The position numbers and the translations under genes were made by a program. Below, in pieces: positions 18,728 to 25,397 of a stretch of 52,322 nt of DNA. The notes under the pieces are model-generated. The model was not told the origin of the DNA and made no database searches. It saw only the letters and a program-made list of their open reading frames with translations. Positions within the stretch are counted from its first letter, which is position 1. Each line of letters starts with the position of its first letter. The DNA is from CAZILN01 sp964540005 (GTDB taxonomy: Bacteria > Bacteroidota > Bacteroidia > Bacteroidales > SM23-62), in NCBI GenBank assembly GCA_964540005.1, contig CAZILN010000185.1, forward strand, positions 1-52,322, given 5' to 3'.

Positions 18728-19507
18728 TCAAAAATACAGTACCTTACCTGTAGCCAGCTGATTTATTCCAAATTCATTATAAAATGCAGCCAGAGCGGGT
18801 AACTGTGTACAGTGTGAGGGCATCACATTCGTTACTTTATGTTCCTTAAAATACCTGATCGTTTCTTTAGTCTGGATATTATTTGCCTGTAAGTGAAAAC
18901 CTCCTATTACAGCCAGTATTTCTTTAATTCCGGTTACCTCCATAGCATACTTTGTAATATTGCAGATCCCGGAGTGTGCACAGCCGGACACAATTACCAG
19001 TTCCTGTTCGATAAGCATGACCAGAGCTGAATCATCCATGACAAAATCATCATTATTATTCTCATCAACAAAGTCAGTTGACTGGGCTTCAAAATGATTT
19101 ACCCTGGGTATTTCGCCAAGGAATACAACATTGTCCGAAATATGGTAAGGTTCCTTTGAATGTATCAACTCATACTTTTCACTCAGTTCTTCATAGTTCA
19201 ATTCAAGTCCTATATTGATCCTTTCATTTCTGTGAAACCTCCTGATGAAGGCACCCGGATGCGATAACAATCTTTTACCGGACAGGTATTTCAGTCCGTT
19301 ACCATGATCCCAGTGCCCGTGACTGAGCACAACTATGTCGGCTTTGGAAATATCAAGCTGAAGCTTTTCGGCATTCTTTAAAAACACATCGCTGTGCCCT
19401 GTATCAAATAGTATGTTGAGACCATCATGTTCGATAAAATATGATAAACCAAATTCTGCAAGAAAATGGCCCGACGCAGTATTTTCAGTGAGTACAGTAA
19501 GTTTCAT
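18728..19507 (-). CDS. MBL-fold metallohydrolase
   Basis: Metallo-beta-lactamase-fold protein of 259 residues. The metal-binding signature is LSHGHWDHGNGL (HXHXDH), with further ligands in VSGCAHSGICN and GGFHLQ and a final His in MPSHCTQL. The overall pattern matches the COG1237 group, annotated after 7,8-dihydropterin-6-methyl-4-(beta-D-ribofuranosyl)aminobenzene 5'-phosphate synthase. Proteins of this group often lie next to NifX/ORP-family and MinD-ferredoxin genes in anaerobes, as here, where the NifX-like gene is 25 bp upstream. The reaction is not known. Confidence 0.88.
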   Translation of the reverse strand: MKLTVLTENTASGHFLAEFGLSYFIEHDGLNILFDTGHSDVFLKNAEKLQLDISKADIVVLSHGHWDHGNGLKYLSGKRLLSHPGAFIRRFHRNERINIGLELNYEELSEKYELIHSKEPYHISDNVVFLGEIPRVNHFEAQSTDFVDENNNDDFVMDDSALVMLIEQELVIVSGCAHSGICNITKYAMEVTGIKEILAVIGGFHLQANNIQTKETIRYFKEHKVTNVMPSHCTQLPALAAFYNEFGINQLATGKVLYF

Positions 19508-19532
19508 TTTTTATATTTATATCCCGGTTATT

Positions 19533-19871
19533 CTAAAACTTTTCCAGTTTATTGTCCTTAAAAGCCTGCAAAGCTTCTTTAACACTTAATTCTCCGGCCC
19601 CTACATAGACTGTAACTCCAAGTTTTTCAAGGATGGTGGCTGCGTTGCCGCCCGGACCGTTTCCCGTGATCAGGATGCTTGCATTCATCTCATGCATTTT
19701 TTGTGCAGTCCTTGGTCCGGCACCATGAGCTTCATCTTCAATCGACCTGTTATCAAAATGCAGGAGTTTATCTTCTTCTTCATCGTAGACAAGTAGAAAA
19801 TCGGTCCGGCCGAAACGGGGATCCATACTCGAATCCCATTCAGCTCCTTTGCTTGTAAATGCTATTTTCAT
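19533..19871 (-). CDS. NifX/NifB-family molybdenum-iron cluster-binding protein (paralog 2)
   Basis: Protein of 112 residues in the dinitrogenase iron-molybdenum cofactor family (PF02579), which includes NifX and the Desulfovibrio orange protein. It begins MKIAFTSKGAEWDSSMDPRFGR, the standard start with the conserved D-RFGR, and contains ILITGNGPGGNAATIL. No nitrogenase genes are in the window, so a role in FeMo-co synthesis is unlikely; a carrier for Fe-S or Mo/Cu clusters within this locus is more plausible. It follows the MinD-like gene by 37 bp and precedes the MBL gene by 25 bp. Confidence 0.9.
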   Translation of the reverse strand: MKIAFTSKGAEWDSSMDPRFGRTDFLLVYDEEEDKLLHFDNRSIEDEAHGAGPRTAQKMHEMNASILITGNGPGGNAATILEKLGVTVYVGAGELSVKEALQAFKDNKLEKF

Positions 19872-19908
19872 AATGTATGTTATTAGGTTAATTATGGGTT
19901 TTTCGCAA

Positions 19909-20808
19909 TTAATTATTTTTATTTATTCCATTGCCGGATGTTATCTGTTTGATTGTCTGCCAGCTCTCTGAAATTATATCTTTCAGGTTATTATCAGTAT
20001 ATTCCACTATGGTTTGACCGTATGTCATCGACAGTGTGAAAGTCTCATCATAAGGCAGATTGGCCAGATGAATGATACCTTCTTTCCTGATAAATCCTTC
20101 GATCTCTCCTGTGATCCGGGTATTCAGATCTGATTTATTTATAATGCATCCAGCAGGTATCCTGAATTTTTTAACCAGCTCATAAACCCTTTTCAAATCA
20201 TGCATTCCTGAGAGAGAGGGTTCGGTAACCAGTACCACAAAGTCCGCGCCCGAAAGCGATGAGATTACAGGACATCCAATGCCGGGGGATCCGTCAATAA
20301 TGATATAATCCTTATTAGTAACAGTTGCTGTTTTGCGTGCTTCATTCTTTACTTTTGCCACCAGTTTCCCTGAGTTATCTGCCCCTATTCCAAGCCTGGC
20401 ATGCACCATGATGCTGCCGGTTTTTATGGTTGATATAAACCACTGGCCGGCTTTAAGGCTTTGGTTTGTTATGGCATCTGCCGGACAACCCCGGGAACAA
20501 TAGCCGCAGCCTTCACAGTTCAGGGGATCAATGGTATATTGATCACCATCGAACCGTATGGCATTAAAACGGCACACATCAGCGCAGGCTCCGCATTGGG
20601 TGCACTCATCCTGGTTAATGATGGCCTGCTGGCCACTGTAGAAATCTTCCGGTTCCCCGAAATCAGGTTGCATCAGCAGATGCATGTCGGCAGCATCAAC
20701 GTCGCAATCCGCGACGATCACCTCAATCCCGCCCAGCCAGGCAAAAGAAGCGGTAATAGACGTTTTGCCGGTTCCTCCTTTCCCGGAGATGACCACGATC
20801 TCTTTCAT
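19909..20808 (-). CDS. MinD/ParA-type P-loop ATPase with inserted 2[4Fe-4S] ferredoxin (second of pair)
   Basis: Protein of 299 residues. The deviant Walker A motif GKGGTGKTS is near residue 10-18. A ferredoxin-like insertion follows at about 67-112 with CTQCGACADVCRF and CEGCGYCSRGCPADAI, enough for two [4Fe-4S] clusters. The switch motif is DGSPGIGCPV and the adenine loop TEPSLSGMHDLKRV. This architecture is that of DVU2103/DVU2104 in the Desulfovibrio ORP operon, where two such ATPases work together. It overlaps the upstream paralog by 4 bp (ATGA), indicating translational coupling. Likely role is ATP-dependent insertion or transfer of metal clusters; inferred. Confidence 0.93.
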   Translation of the reverse strand: MKEIVVISGKGGTGKTSITASFAWLGGIEVIVADCDVDAADMHLLMQPDFGEPEDFYSGQQAIINQDECTQCGACADVCRFNAIRFDGDQYTIDPLNCEGCGYCSRGCPADAITNQSLKAGQWFISTIKTGSIMVHARLGIGADNSGKLVAKVKNEARKTATVTNKDYIIIDGSPGIGCPVISSLSGADFVVLVTEPSLSGMHDLKRVYELVKKFRIPAGCIINKSDLNTRITGEIEGFIRKEGIIHLANLPYDETFTLSMTYGQTIVEYTDNNLKDIISESWQTIKQITSGNGINKNN

Positions 20809-21665
20809 ATATTGCTGCTTCGTTTGTTAATAAATTCCCAGATCTTTTTCAACTGCAGTTCCACTTCAGGAATATCCGGATAGATCAGTTTCCCGCAGGA
20901 ATACAGTTCAGCAATCCGGCGATCATTGGGTATGAGGGCAAGCACGGGGATCATTTCGTTTGTGCAATAATGCAGCACTTCCTCATTACCGATACCATGA
21001 CGGTTGATAACTACCCCGTACTGTTTACCGAGTGTCTTCATGGTTTCAACCGCCAGTTTCAGGTCATGCAATCCAAAAGGGGTGGGTTCGGTTACCAGGA
21101 TGACAAAATCAGCATTTTTCGTGGCTTCTATTACCGGGCAGGATGTCCCGGGAGGGGCATCATAAATAATGACGGTTCCATCAGGAAAGTGTTGATCGGT
21201 ATAAATTTCTGTCTGAGCAATGAGAGGAGTGGCCTGTTCCTGGCCTATCTCCAGGCTGCTTTCAATAAAACTCAGGGAATTGTCTTTAAAATGCCTTAAC
21301 TCACCCATCTTACGGGGCTTCATGGGAAGAGCAGATGCCGGGCATAATTCAGAGCAGGCATAACATCCATGGCATAATTCCGGAAACACCATTATAACCG
21401 GACCCAGTTGAATAACTGCATTGTAATTGCAGACTTCCTGGCATAAACCGCATAATGTACAATTCTGCTCATGCCATTCAGGGATCATTCTGAATTTATC
21501 TTCCTTGTGGATCAATCCGGCTTTAATGAATAATCCTGAATTAGGTTCCTCAACATCCATGTCCACCAGGACAACTTTTTGTGATTTTGCGAGATAAGAT
21601 GCCAGGTTGACTGATAAAGTGGTTTTCCCGGTACCTCCCTTTCCGCTTGCAACAGCAATCTTCAA
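20805..21665 (-). CDS. MinD/ParA-type P-loop ATPase with inserted 2[4Fe-4S] ferredoxin (first of pair)
   Basis: Protein of 286 residues, paralog of the next gene. Walker A is GKGGTGKTT near residue 8-16. The ferredoxin insertion is at about 65-110 with CTLCGLCQEVCNYNAV and CHGCYACSELCPASAL. Switch and adenine-loop motifs are DAPPGTSCPV and TEPTPFGLHDLKLA. The C-terminal part differs from its paralog, suggesting a heterodimer rather than redundancy. The start overlaps the end of the IscU-like gene by 4 bp and the end overlaps the second ATPase by 4 bp, so the three are translationally coupled. Confidence 0.93.
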   Translation of the reverse strand: MKIAVASGKGGTGKTTLSVNLASYLAKSQKVVLVDMDVEEPNSGLFIKAGLIHKEDKFRMIPEWHEQNCTLCGLCQEVCNYNAVIQLGPVIMVFPELCHGCYACSELCPASALPMKPRKMGELRHFKDNSLSFIESSLEIGQEQATPLIAQTEIYTDQHFPDGTVIIYDAPPGTSCPVIEATKNADFVILVTEPTPFGLHDLKLAVETMKTLGKQYGVVINRHGIGNEEVLHYCTNEMIPVLALIPNDRRIAELYSCGKLIYPDIPEVELQLKKIWEFINKRSSNI

Positions 21666-22066
21666 TTGATTAAGTTATTATGTTTTTTCTCTTCAAATAA
21701 GCTGAGTGTCTTTTTAAATGTTATCATAGCCAGATGAACGCAATCAATTTTCGCTGCGGGTACCCCTCCAAGATGGTTAATAATATCTTCCTCAGCTATC
21801 TCTTTGGCTTCATTAATACTTTTCCCTGTAACCGTTTCCATAAGGGCGGATGCAGCAGAAAAAGCACCTGCACATCCGATGGCTTCAAATTTCGCCACTT
21901 TGATTATGCCGGAATCAATTATCAGATAAATCTTTAAGGTATCTCCACAATGGCCCGTATATGAAAGTACCACGGTGGGATTTTCTATTTTACCGACATG
22001 TGTTTTTTTAAGGTAGTATTCAATGGCTCTTTCAGAGTAACCTGATTTTTTTAAAAGATCATCCAT
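21662..22066 (-). CDS. IscU/NifU-N type Fe-S cluster scaffold
   Basis: Protein of 134 residues with the NifU N-terminal/IscU fold. The three cluster-ligating cysteines are conserved: Cys40 in GHCGD, with the adjacent conserved Asp, Cys65 in AIGCAGAFSAAS, and Cys109 in KIDCVHLA. The chaperone-recognition LPPVK motif of true IscU is absent; GGVPAAKIDC occupies its place. No IscS-type cysteine desulfurase is adjacent, so sulfur must come from elsewhere. It overlaps the first MinD-ferredoxin gene by 4 bp, suggesting that the scaffold and the ATPases form one machine. Confidence 0.92.
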   Translation of the reverse strand: MDDLLKKSGYSERAIEYYLKKTHVGKIENPTVVLSYTGHCGDTLKIYLIIDSGIIKVAKFEAIGCAGAFSAASALMETVTGKSINEAKEIAEEDIINHLGGVPAAKIDCVHLAMITFKKTLSLFEEKKHNNLIN

Positions 22067-22101
22067 GCTAAACTGCTTAAGGCATTTTACGCCGGACCGG
22101 G

Positions 22102-22443
22102 TTAGTGATCACAGAGGTTCTGGCCGGTTTGAAGTTCATCACTCAGGTATGATTTAACAAGCTCCTGGGGTGAGCCACTTGAAACACCAACGCAAACCTC
22201 GATATTATTCATGGCAAAAAGATTCTGTGCTTTCATGCCCATGCCCCCGGAAATAATAACATTGACTCCCTGATCAGCCAGGAACCTTGGATAAGCACCC
22301 GGTTCATGCATGGGCGGAACCAGATAATTCATGCTTATGATGGCGTTATTTTCAGTTTCCAGTATGGCAAATTTTTCACAATGGCCAAAATGAGCGGTCA
22401 ATGAATTATTTACTACCGGGACGGCAAACTTTTTTCTGTTCAT
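22102..22443 (-). CDS. NifX/ORP-family cluster-binding protein (paralog 1)
   Basis: Protein of 113 residues in the PF02579 family and closer to the orange protein type than paralog 2. Visible features are LTAHFGHCEKFAIL, PPMHEPGAYPRFLAD, NVIISGGMGMKAQNLF and the C-terminal NLCDH motif that many ORP-like proteins share. It lies 35 bp upstream of the IscU-like gene and is the first gene of the ORP-like block before a 323-bp gap. Metal content cannot be predicted; ORP in Desulfovibrio binds a Mo-Cu-S cluster non-covalently. Confidence 0.9.
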   Translation of the reverse strand: MNRKKFAVPVVNNSLTAHFGHCEKFAILETENNAIISMNYLVPPMHEPGAYPRFLADQGVNVIISGGMGMKAQNLFAMNNIEVCVGVSSGSPQELVKSYLSDELQTGQNLCDH

Positions 22444-22512
22444 AATTTTTAATGGATTTATATGAAATTTTCATTAGTATCGCTGCATATCTTTATGGGT
22501 GGCAGCAATGAT

Positions 22513-22692
22513 TTACTCTCTTACTATTTCGACCCTCCTGTTTTTTGCTTTTCCCTCATCTGTTGAATTCGCTGTGACAGGACACAGGCTGCTTACTCCG
22601 TATGCTTTTAATTGTTGAGCATTGACTCCTGACTTATTTACCATGTGGTCCGTAACAGCTTTAGCCCTGTTTTCATTTTTTGACTTTAATAA
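22513..22692 (-). pseudogene. Relic of an OmpA-like peptidoglycan-binding domain
   Basis: This frame holds the last part of an OmpA C-terminal domain without start or N-terminal part. On the minus strand it reads NENRAKAVTDHMVNKSGV, then QLKAYGVSSLCPVTANS, then TDEGKAKNRRVEIVRE and a stop. The pattern RA-x2-V, G-V, L-x-A-Y-G and the N-x-T/S-D-E-G-x-A-x-NRRVE block is diagnostic for the family. The frame is closed upstream by a TAA at 22693-22695 and there is no plausible start codon. It occupies most of the 323-bp gap between the zinc-ribbon gene and NifX paralog 1, and is best read as the remnant of a deleted gene. Confidence 0.8.
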
Positions 22693-22766
22693 TTAATACT
22701 CTTATTATTAGTATTTACGCTAGCCATTGCTGAGAACTAAAATCAATTTGATATCATAAATTGGGC

Positions 22767-23018
22767 TTATAACTTTTTTTTGAGTAATTCTTCCCTTATC
22801 ATGGTATGTCCGCATTCAGGACATTTAATGGTGGTACATTTAACTCCCTGCTGGTGCGGTATTTTCTTTCCGCATTTTGCACAGACACATTGTCCGCCCG
22901 GACCAAAAGCACCGCCTTTGTTCCGGCCCTGTCCGCCTCCGCGGCCTAAGCCCTGTCCGCCTCCGCGGCCCAGTCCCTGTCCTGATCCGGCATTCTTGCC
23001 TCTTCCTGTTGATTTCAT
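22767..23018 (-). CDS. Gly-rich zinc-ribbon protein
   Basis: Small protein of 83 residues. The first 40 residues are a Gly/Arg/Gln repeat region in which GQGLGRGGG occurs twice in tandem. The rest is a compact metal-binding module with CVCAKCGKK (Cys44, Cys46, Cys49) and CTTIKCPECGHTM, giving two to three CXXC-type knuckles. Similar proteins accompany NifX/ORP, DUF5320 and DUF134 genes in anaerobes. It lies in the same orientation between DUF5320 and the OmpA relic. Function unknown; a metal or Fe-S related role is inferred. Confidence 0.8.
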   Translation of the reverse strand: MKSTGRGKNAGSGQGLGRGGGQGLGRGGGQGRNKGGAFGPGGQCVCAKCGKKIPHQQGVKCTTIKCPECGHTMIREELLKKKL

Positions 23019-23056
23019 AATACTGTTATTTTGATTGGTTTATCACTCTCAAAGAA

Positions 23057-23137
23057 AGCTGCCTCAAAATGCATTTTATTTCCAACCCCATTCCTTCTGA
23101 CTGGGAATTTCAACTGATCAATTATTCTGAGGCAGCT
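23057..23137. repeat. 10-bp perfect inverted repeat enclosing 61 bp
   Basis: AGCTGCCTCA (23057-23066) and TGAGGCAGCT (23128-23137) are perfect inverted repeats in the 123-bp gap between the DUF5320 and zinc-ribbon genes. Between them is a weaker inner repeat (ATTCC at 23090-23094 and GGAAT at 23104-23108). Read on the minus strand the right-hand arm is followed by TTCTTT, so it could act as a terminator or attenuator after DUF5320. The long loop and the AAAATGCATTTT just inside one arm equally suggest a MITE or insertion-sequence remnant; no target duplication is evident. Confidence 0.6.
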
Positions 23138-23141
23138 CCTG

Positions 23142-23492
23142 CTATTTACTCTCTTCCTTACCCAGGCTGGAGAGCCTTCCTTCCAGTGACGATAGCTGAT
23201 CCTTGAGGATCCTGATCTCGTTTTCTATCACTGTTTTTTCAGATACATCAGGGATGTTTTCGCTGTAGAAACTACCAGAGCCATACCTGAATCCCCGGCC
23301 GAATCCTCCCCTGAATCCCCGGCCAAATCCTCCTCCAGGACCAAATCCTCCCCTGAATCCTCCTCCAAAGCCTCTTGCGTATCCTCTTCCCTGATTAATA
23401 TACCCCGGATGGTCATATCCGGCACAAAATCCCATTCCTCTTCCTGTTTGCGGGCCTTCACCTACCGGGCCCGTTCTGTCTCCTCTTGGCAT
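23142..23492 (-). CDS. DUF5320 family Gly-rich protein
   Basis: Protein of 116 residues. The N-terminus MPRGDRTGPVGEGPQTGRG is the DUF5320 signature, followed by FCAGYDHPGY, a Gly/Phe/Arg repeat region (residues 30-75, with units like GGFGRGFRGGFGRGF) and a C-terminal coiled coil (about 85-112, IENEIRILKDQLSSLEGRL). The start at 23492 is fixed by an excellent Shine-Dalgarno sequence (AGGAGGT, 23496-23502 on the minus strand). The reading frame could extend upstream but without this support. It overlaps the DUF134 gene by 35 bp, so the ribosome site lies inside that gene. Function unknown; family members accompany NifX/ORP genes. Confidence 0.88.
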   Translation of the reverse strand: MPRGDRTGPVGEGPQTGRGMGFCAGYDHPGYINQGRGYARGFGGGFRGGFGPGGGFGRGFRGGFGRGFRYGSGSFYSENIPDVSEKTVIENEIRILKDQLSSLEGRLSSLGKEESK

Positions 23493-23949
23493 AATTACCT
23501 CCTTTTTTAAAGTTAATACTGGTACAACATCTGCCGTGTCCAAATCCACCGGCCAGATTCAGCAGGTTGGTGGATCTGCATTCCGGACATTCGGCAAGTG
23601 AACTGCCAATTGTTGTTTTAAACATATGGCCACAATCCACGCACCGAATTATATTATTCCTGAAATGTATATTCCCGCCTTCGATTGTCAGGAGTTTCCC
23701 CTGGATCATAAACCTGGCTACTTTCTGCCTGGCTGTTTCAACCAATCGTGAGAATGTAGACCGGGAAATTTCCATTTCTTCAGCTGCTTCCTCGTGTGTT
23801 AAACCTTTAAAATCAGCTAATCGGATTGCTTCAAACTCATCGATGGAAAGAGCTATCTGATCCAGTGATCTTCCTGTAACTCCAACTGGTTTGAACTCTG
23901 TAAAAATCGGCGGCTCATGAATAATTCTATTGTTTTTAGGACGCGACAT
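23458..23949 (-). CDS. DUF134 family DNA-binding protein
   Basis: Protein of 163 residues. The ATG at 23949 (MSRPKNNRII) gives the typical family start; an in-frame upstream Met at 24000 would run into the palindrome described next. The core contains LSIDEFEAIRLADFKGL, then the helix-turn-helix LTHEEAAEEMEISRSTFSRL, as in sigma-70 region 4-like domains. After the helix-turn-helix comes a zinc-ribbon-like part with CVDCGHMF and CPECRS. DUF134 genes regularly accompany NifX/ORP and DUF5320 genes; a regulator of this locus is the natural reading. Probably the first gene of the minus-strand operon. Confidence 0.92.
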   Translation of the reverse strand: MSRPKNNRIIHEPPIFTEFKPVGVTGRSLDQIALSIDEFEAIRLADFKGLTHEEAAEEMEISRSTFSRLVETARQKVARFMIQGKLLTIEGGNIHFRNNIIRCVDCGHMFKTTIGSSLAECPECRSTNLLNLAGGFGHGRCCTSINFKKGGNYAKRRQNGPGR

Positions 23950-23985
23950 ATACAAAAAATTATTATATTTGTCCTGCAAAGATAA

Positions 23986-23999
23986 TGCACATATGTGCA
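23986..23999. promoter_or_regulatory. 14-bp palindrome between DUF134 and the Spy-like gene
   Basis: TGCACATATGTGCA is a perfect 14-bp palindrome in the 77-bp gap between two divergent genes, 37 bp from the DUF134 start and 28 bp from the Spy-like start. A plus-strand TATATTTG (23964-23971), matching the Bacteroidota minus-7 element TAnnTTTG, lies 15 bp before it, so a protein bound here could block or control transcription of the Spy-like gene and of DUF134. DUF134 itself is the obvious candidate ligand (inference). Confidence 0.6.
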
Positions 24000-24026
24000 A
24001 AATCCAAATAATATAAAATAAATGTT

Positions 24027-24494
24027 ATGAAATTCTCCAGCGTATTATTTGTATCAGCGGGTATTTTAATAGCTACATGGTCTCCGGCTCAACGGACCGG
24101 CACTGGCGATCTTTGCCAGGCCATACCTGACCTTACCCCGGATCAGGAACAAAAAATTGATAAGCTGAGTGTTGCCCACCAGAAAGAAATGGATGATCTG
24201 CGTACGAAATTCTGGTCAGAGAATGATGCTGCACAGGCTACAGTAATTAAAACACAGATGAATACTGAGATGGAGAAGCATTACAAGAATATTTCCGCTT
24301 TGCTAACTCCTGAACAGCAAAGCTGGTATGACAGTAACTGTAATGTGAACAACAGATACTATTCCCGCAAAGGAGGTTCTGCCAGGTATGGCAGGGGTGC
24401 AGGACGCGGCAGGGGAATGGGTCCTGGCAGAGGCCTGGGAAGAGGCAGGAGTGCAGGACGCGGCAGGGGCCTTGGTCCGGGCCGGGGGTATTGA
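24027..24494 (+). CDS. Spy/CpxP-like periplasmic protein with Gly/Arg-rich tail
   Basis: Secreted protein of 155 residues. A signal peptide ends near residue 21 (ATWSPAQ). The central helical part has two LTP motifs of the Spy/heavy-metal-sensor family (DLTPDQEQKIDKL and LLTPEQQSWY), about 60 residues apart, the arrangement of the periplasmic chaperone Spy. The last 40 residues are a GRGxGRG repeat region with many arginines, resembling the tails of the zinc-ribbon and DUF5320 proteins encoded nearby on the other strand. It is divergent from DUF134 and could respond to the same signal. Chaperone or metal-binding role is inferred. Confidence 0.82.
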   Translation: MKFSSVLFVSAGILIATWSPAQRTGTGDLCQAIPDLTPDQEQKIDKLSVAHQKEMDDLRTKFWSENDAAQATVIKTQMNTEMEKHYKNISALLTPEQQSWYDSNCNVNNRYYSRKGGSARYGRGAGRGRGMGPGRGLGRGRSAGRGRGLGPGRGY

Positions 24495-24522
24495 TCCGGC
24501 CAGGACAGGGGCCGCAGAGCAT

Positions 24523-24554
24523 ATATCTGTCCGGATTGGGAGCCGGATAGATAT
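24523..24554. terminator. Hairpin between convergent genes
   Basis: TATCTGTCCGG (24524-24534) pairs with CCGGATAGATA (24543-24553) with one G-T wobble and an 8-nt loop; an outer A-T pair extends the stem to 12. It lies 28 bp after the Spy-like stop and 8 bp before the Crp/Fnr stop, the usual place for a bidirectional terminator. There is no long T tract, so strength is uncertain. Confidence 0.5.
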
Positions 24555-24562
24555 CCTTATCA

Positions 24563-25243
24563 CTAACCTTTCTTACTTATGATCTCCAGCAGGTCTTTAT
24601 CCAGAATTTTTATCTTCCTGCCGCTCAGTTCTATTATCCCCGTATCATCAAATTCATTAAGAATGCGGCAGATGCTTTCCCGTGAAGTATTAATAAAATA
24701 CCCCAGTTCAAGTCTTGTTAAGGGTAATACAAATTCATCCTTTTCGTAGATCTCATCAGAGAAGAACAATAAGGCATCCGATGCACGGCCATGAATATAT
24801 TTCTGGGTTCGGTTTACACATTGATGAAATGAGTTCAGCTCATTGCGGCATAGTTCAATGATTATTTCGTAGGCAAAATTTCCGTTTGCAAAAATGAAGT
24901 CCTTAAATACATCAATATTAATAAAGCAGACTTTGGTATCTTCAACTGCCGTTGCAGAATATTGGTTGATCTTTTCACCAAAGGTCGTAGGGATACCCAG
25001 GTAGGATGGAGCTTTGGTAATCTTAATTATCTGCTCTTCAACCGGACCTGACATATGTATTTTAACAAGGCCGCTCCTGACATATATAATATTTGAAGAG
25101 AAGGCTCCCTGTTTAAAGATAACATCCCCCTTTCTGAAATTGACTATCACACAATTGTTCCCAAGTTTTTCCAGCTCATCTGTATTCAGAAATTTAACTG
25201 CAGATGATTGGATTTTACAATTCTTACAGATGCTCTCTTCCAT
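24563..25243 (-). CDS. Crp/Fnr family transcriptional regulator
   Basis: Regulator of 226 residues. It has an N-terminal CKNC pair (Cys6, Cys9), a cyclic-nucleotide-binding-type beta barrel (about 20-130; GDVIFKQGAFSSNIIYV), a long dimerisation helix and a C-terminal winged helix. The recognition helix reads TSRESICRIL, keeping the Arg-Glu-x3-Arg arrangement that lets E. coli CRP read TGTGA; FNR has Val-Glu instead. The barrel lacks the cAMP-binding RAA motif, so the ligand is different. It is divergent from the DsrE-TusA-Hdr cluster across a 154-bp gap that contains a CRP-type palindrome 41 bp from its own start, so it probably regulates that cluster and itself. Confidence 0.93.
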   Translation of the reverse strand: MEESICKNCKIQSSAVKFLNTDELEKLGNNCVIVNFRKGDVIFKQGAFSSNIIYVRSGLVKIHMSGPVEEQIIKITKAPSYLGIPTTFGEKINQYSATAVEDTKVCFINIDVFKDFIFANGNFAYEIIIELCRNELNSFHQCVNRTQKYIHGRASDALLFFSDEIYEKDEFVLPLTRLELGYFINTSRESICRILNEFDDTGIIELSGRKIKILDKDLLEIISKKG

Positions 25244-25283
25244 GATTTCTTAAAAACTAATAAAGCACAAATATATATATAAA

Positions 25284-25299
25284 TGTGATCTATATCACA
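25284..25299. promoter_or_regulatory. CRP-type operator
   Basis: TGTGATCTATATCACA is a perfect match to TGTGA-N6-TCACA, the E. coli CRP consensus, and a complete 16-bp palindrome. It lies between the divergent Crp/Fnr gene (41 bp from its start) and the DsrE gene (99 bp from its start). The regulator encoded next to it has the recognition-helix residues that contact TGTGA, so autoregulation plus control of the DsrE-TusA-Hdr operon is the simplest reading. A further half site (TATCACAG) follows at 25315-25322. Confidence 0.8.
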
Positions 25300-25397
25300 A
25301 AATGATTTACTTCATATCACAGATCTTTTCTGCTCTTCCTCCCGATTAATACACAATTTTATCCCCTGATTAAATTAAAAACTAAAGATTCAGGATT

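Noticed and set aside
20461..20883. 140-codon plus-strand frame opposite the MinD-ferredoxin gene
   Set aside because: Antisense of a clear Walker A and ferredoxin region; no support of its own.
19533..22443. Nitrogenase cofactor (nif) locus
   Set aside because: NifX-family and IscU-like proteins are present, but no NifH, NifD, NifK, NifE, NifN or NifB radical SAM protein is seen; the gene set fits an ORP-type locus better.
22780..23034. 84-codon plus-strand frame opposite the zinc-ribbon gene
   Set aside because: It is the antisense of a Gly-rich repeat (reads as Pro/Cys repeats); the minus-strand product has zinc-binding motifs and family context.
24247..24563. Two minus-strand frames opposite the Spy-like gene
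   Set aside because: They are antisense to the GRG-repeat region and have low-complexity Pro/Cys/Ser content; the plus frame has a signal peptide and LTP motifs.
24388..24582. 64-codon plus-strand frame overlapping the end of the Spy-like gene
   Set aside because: Shifted-frame reading of the same GC-rich repeat; no independent support.
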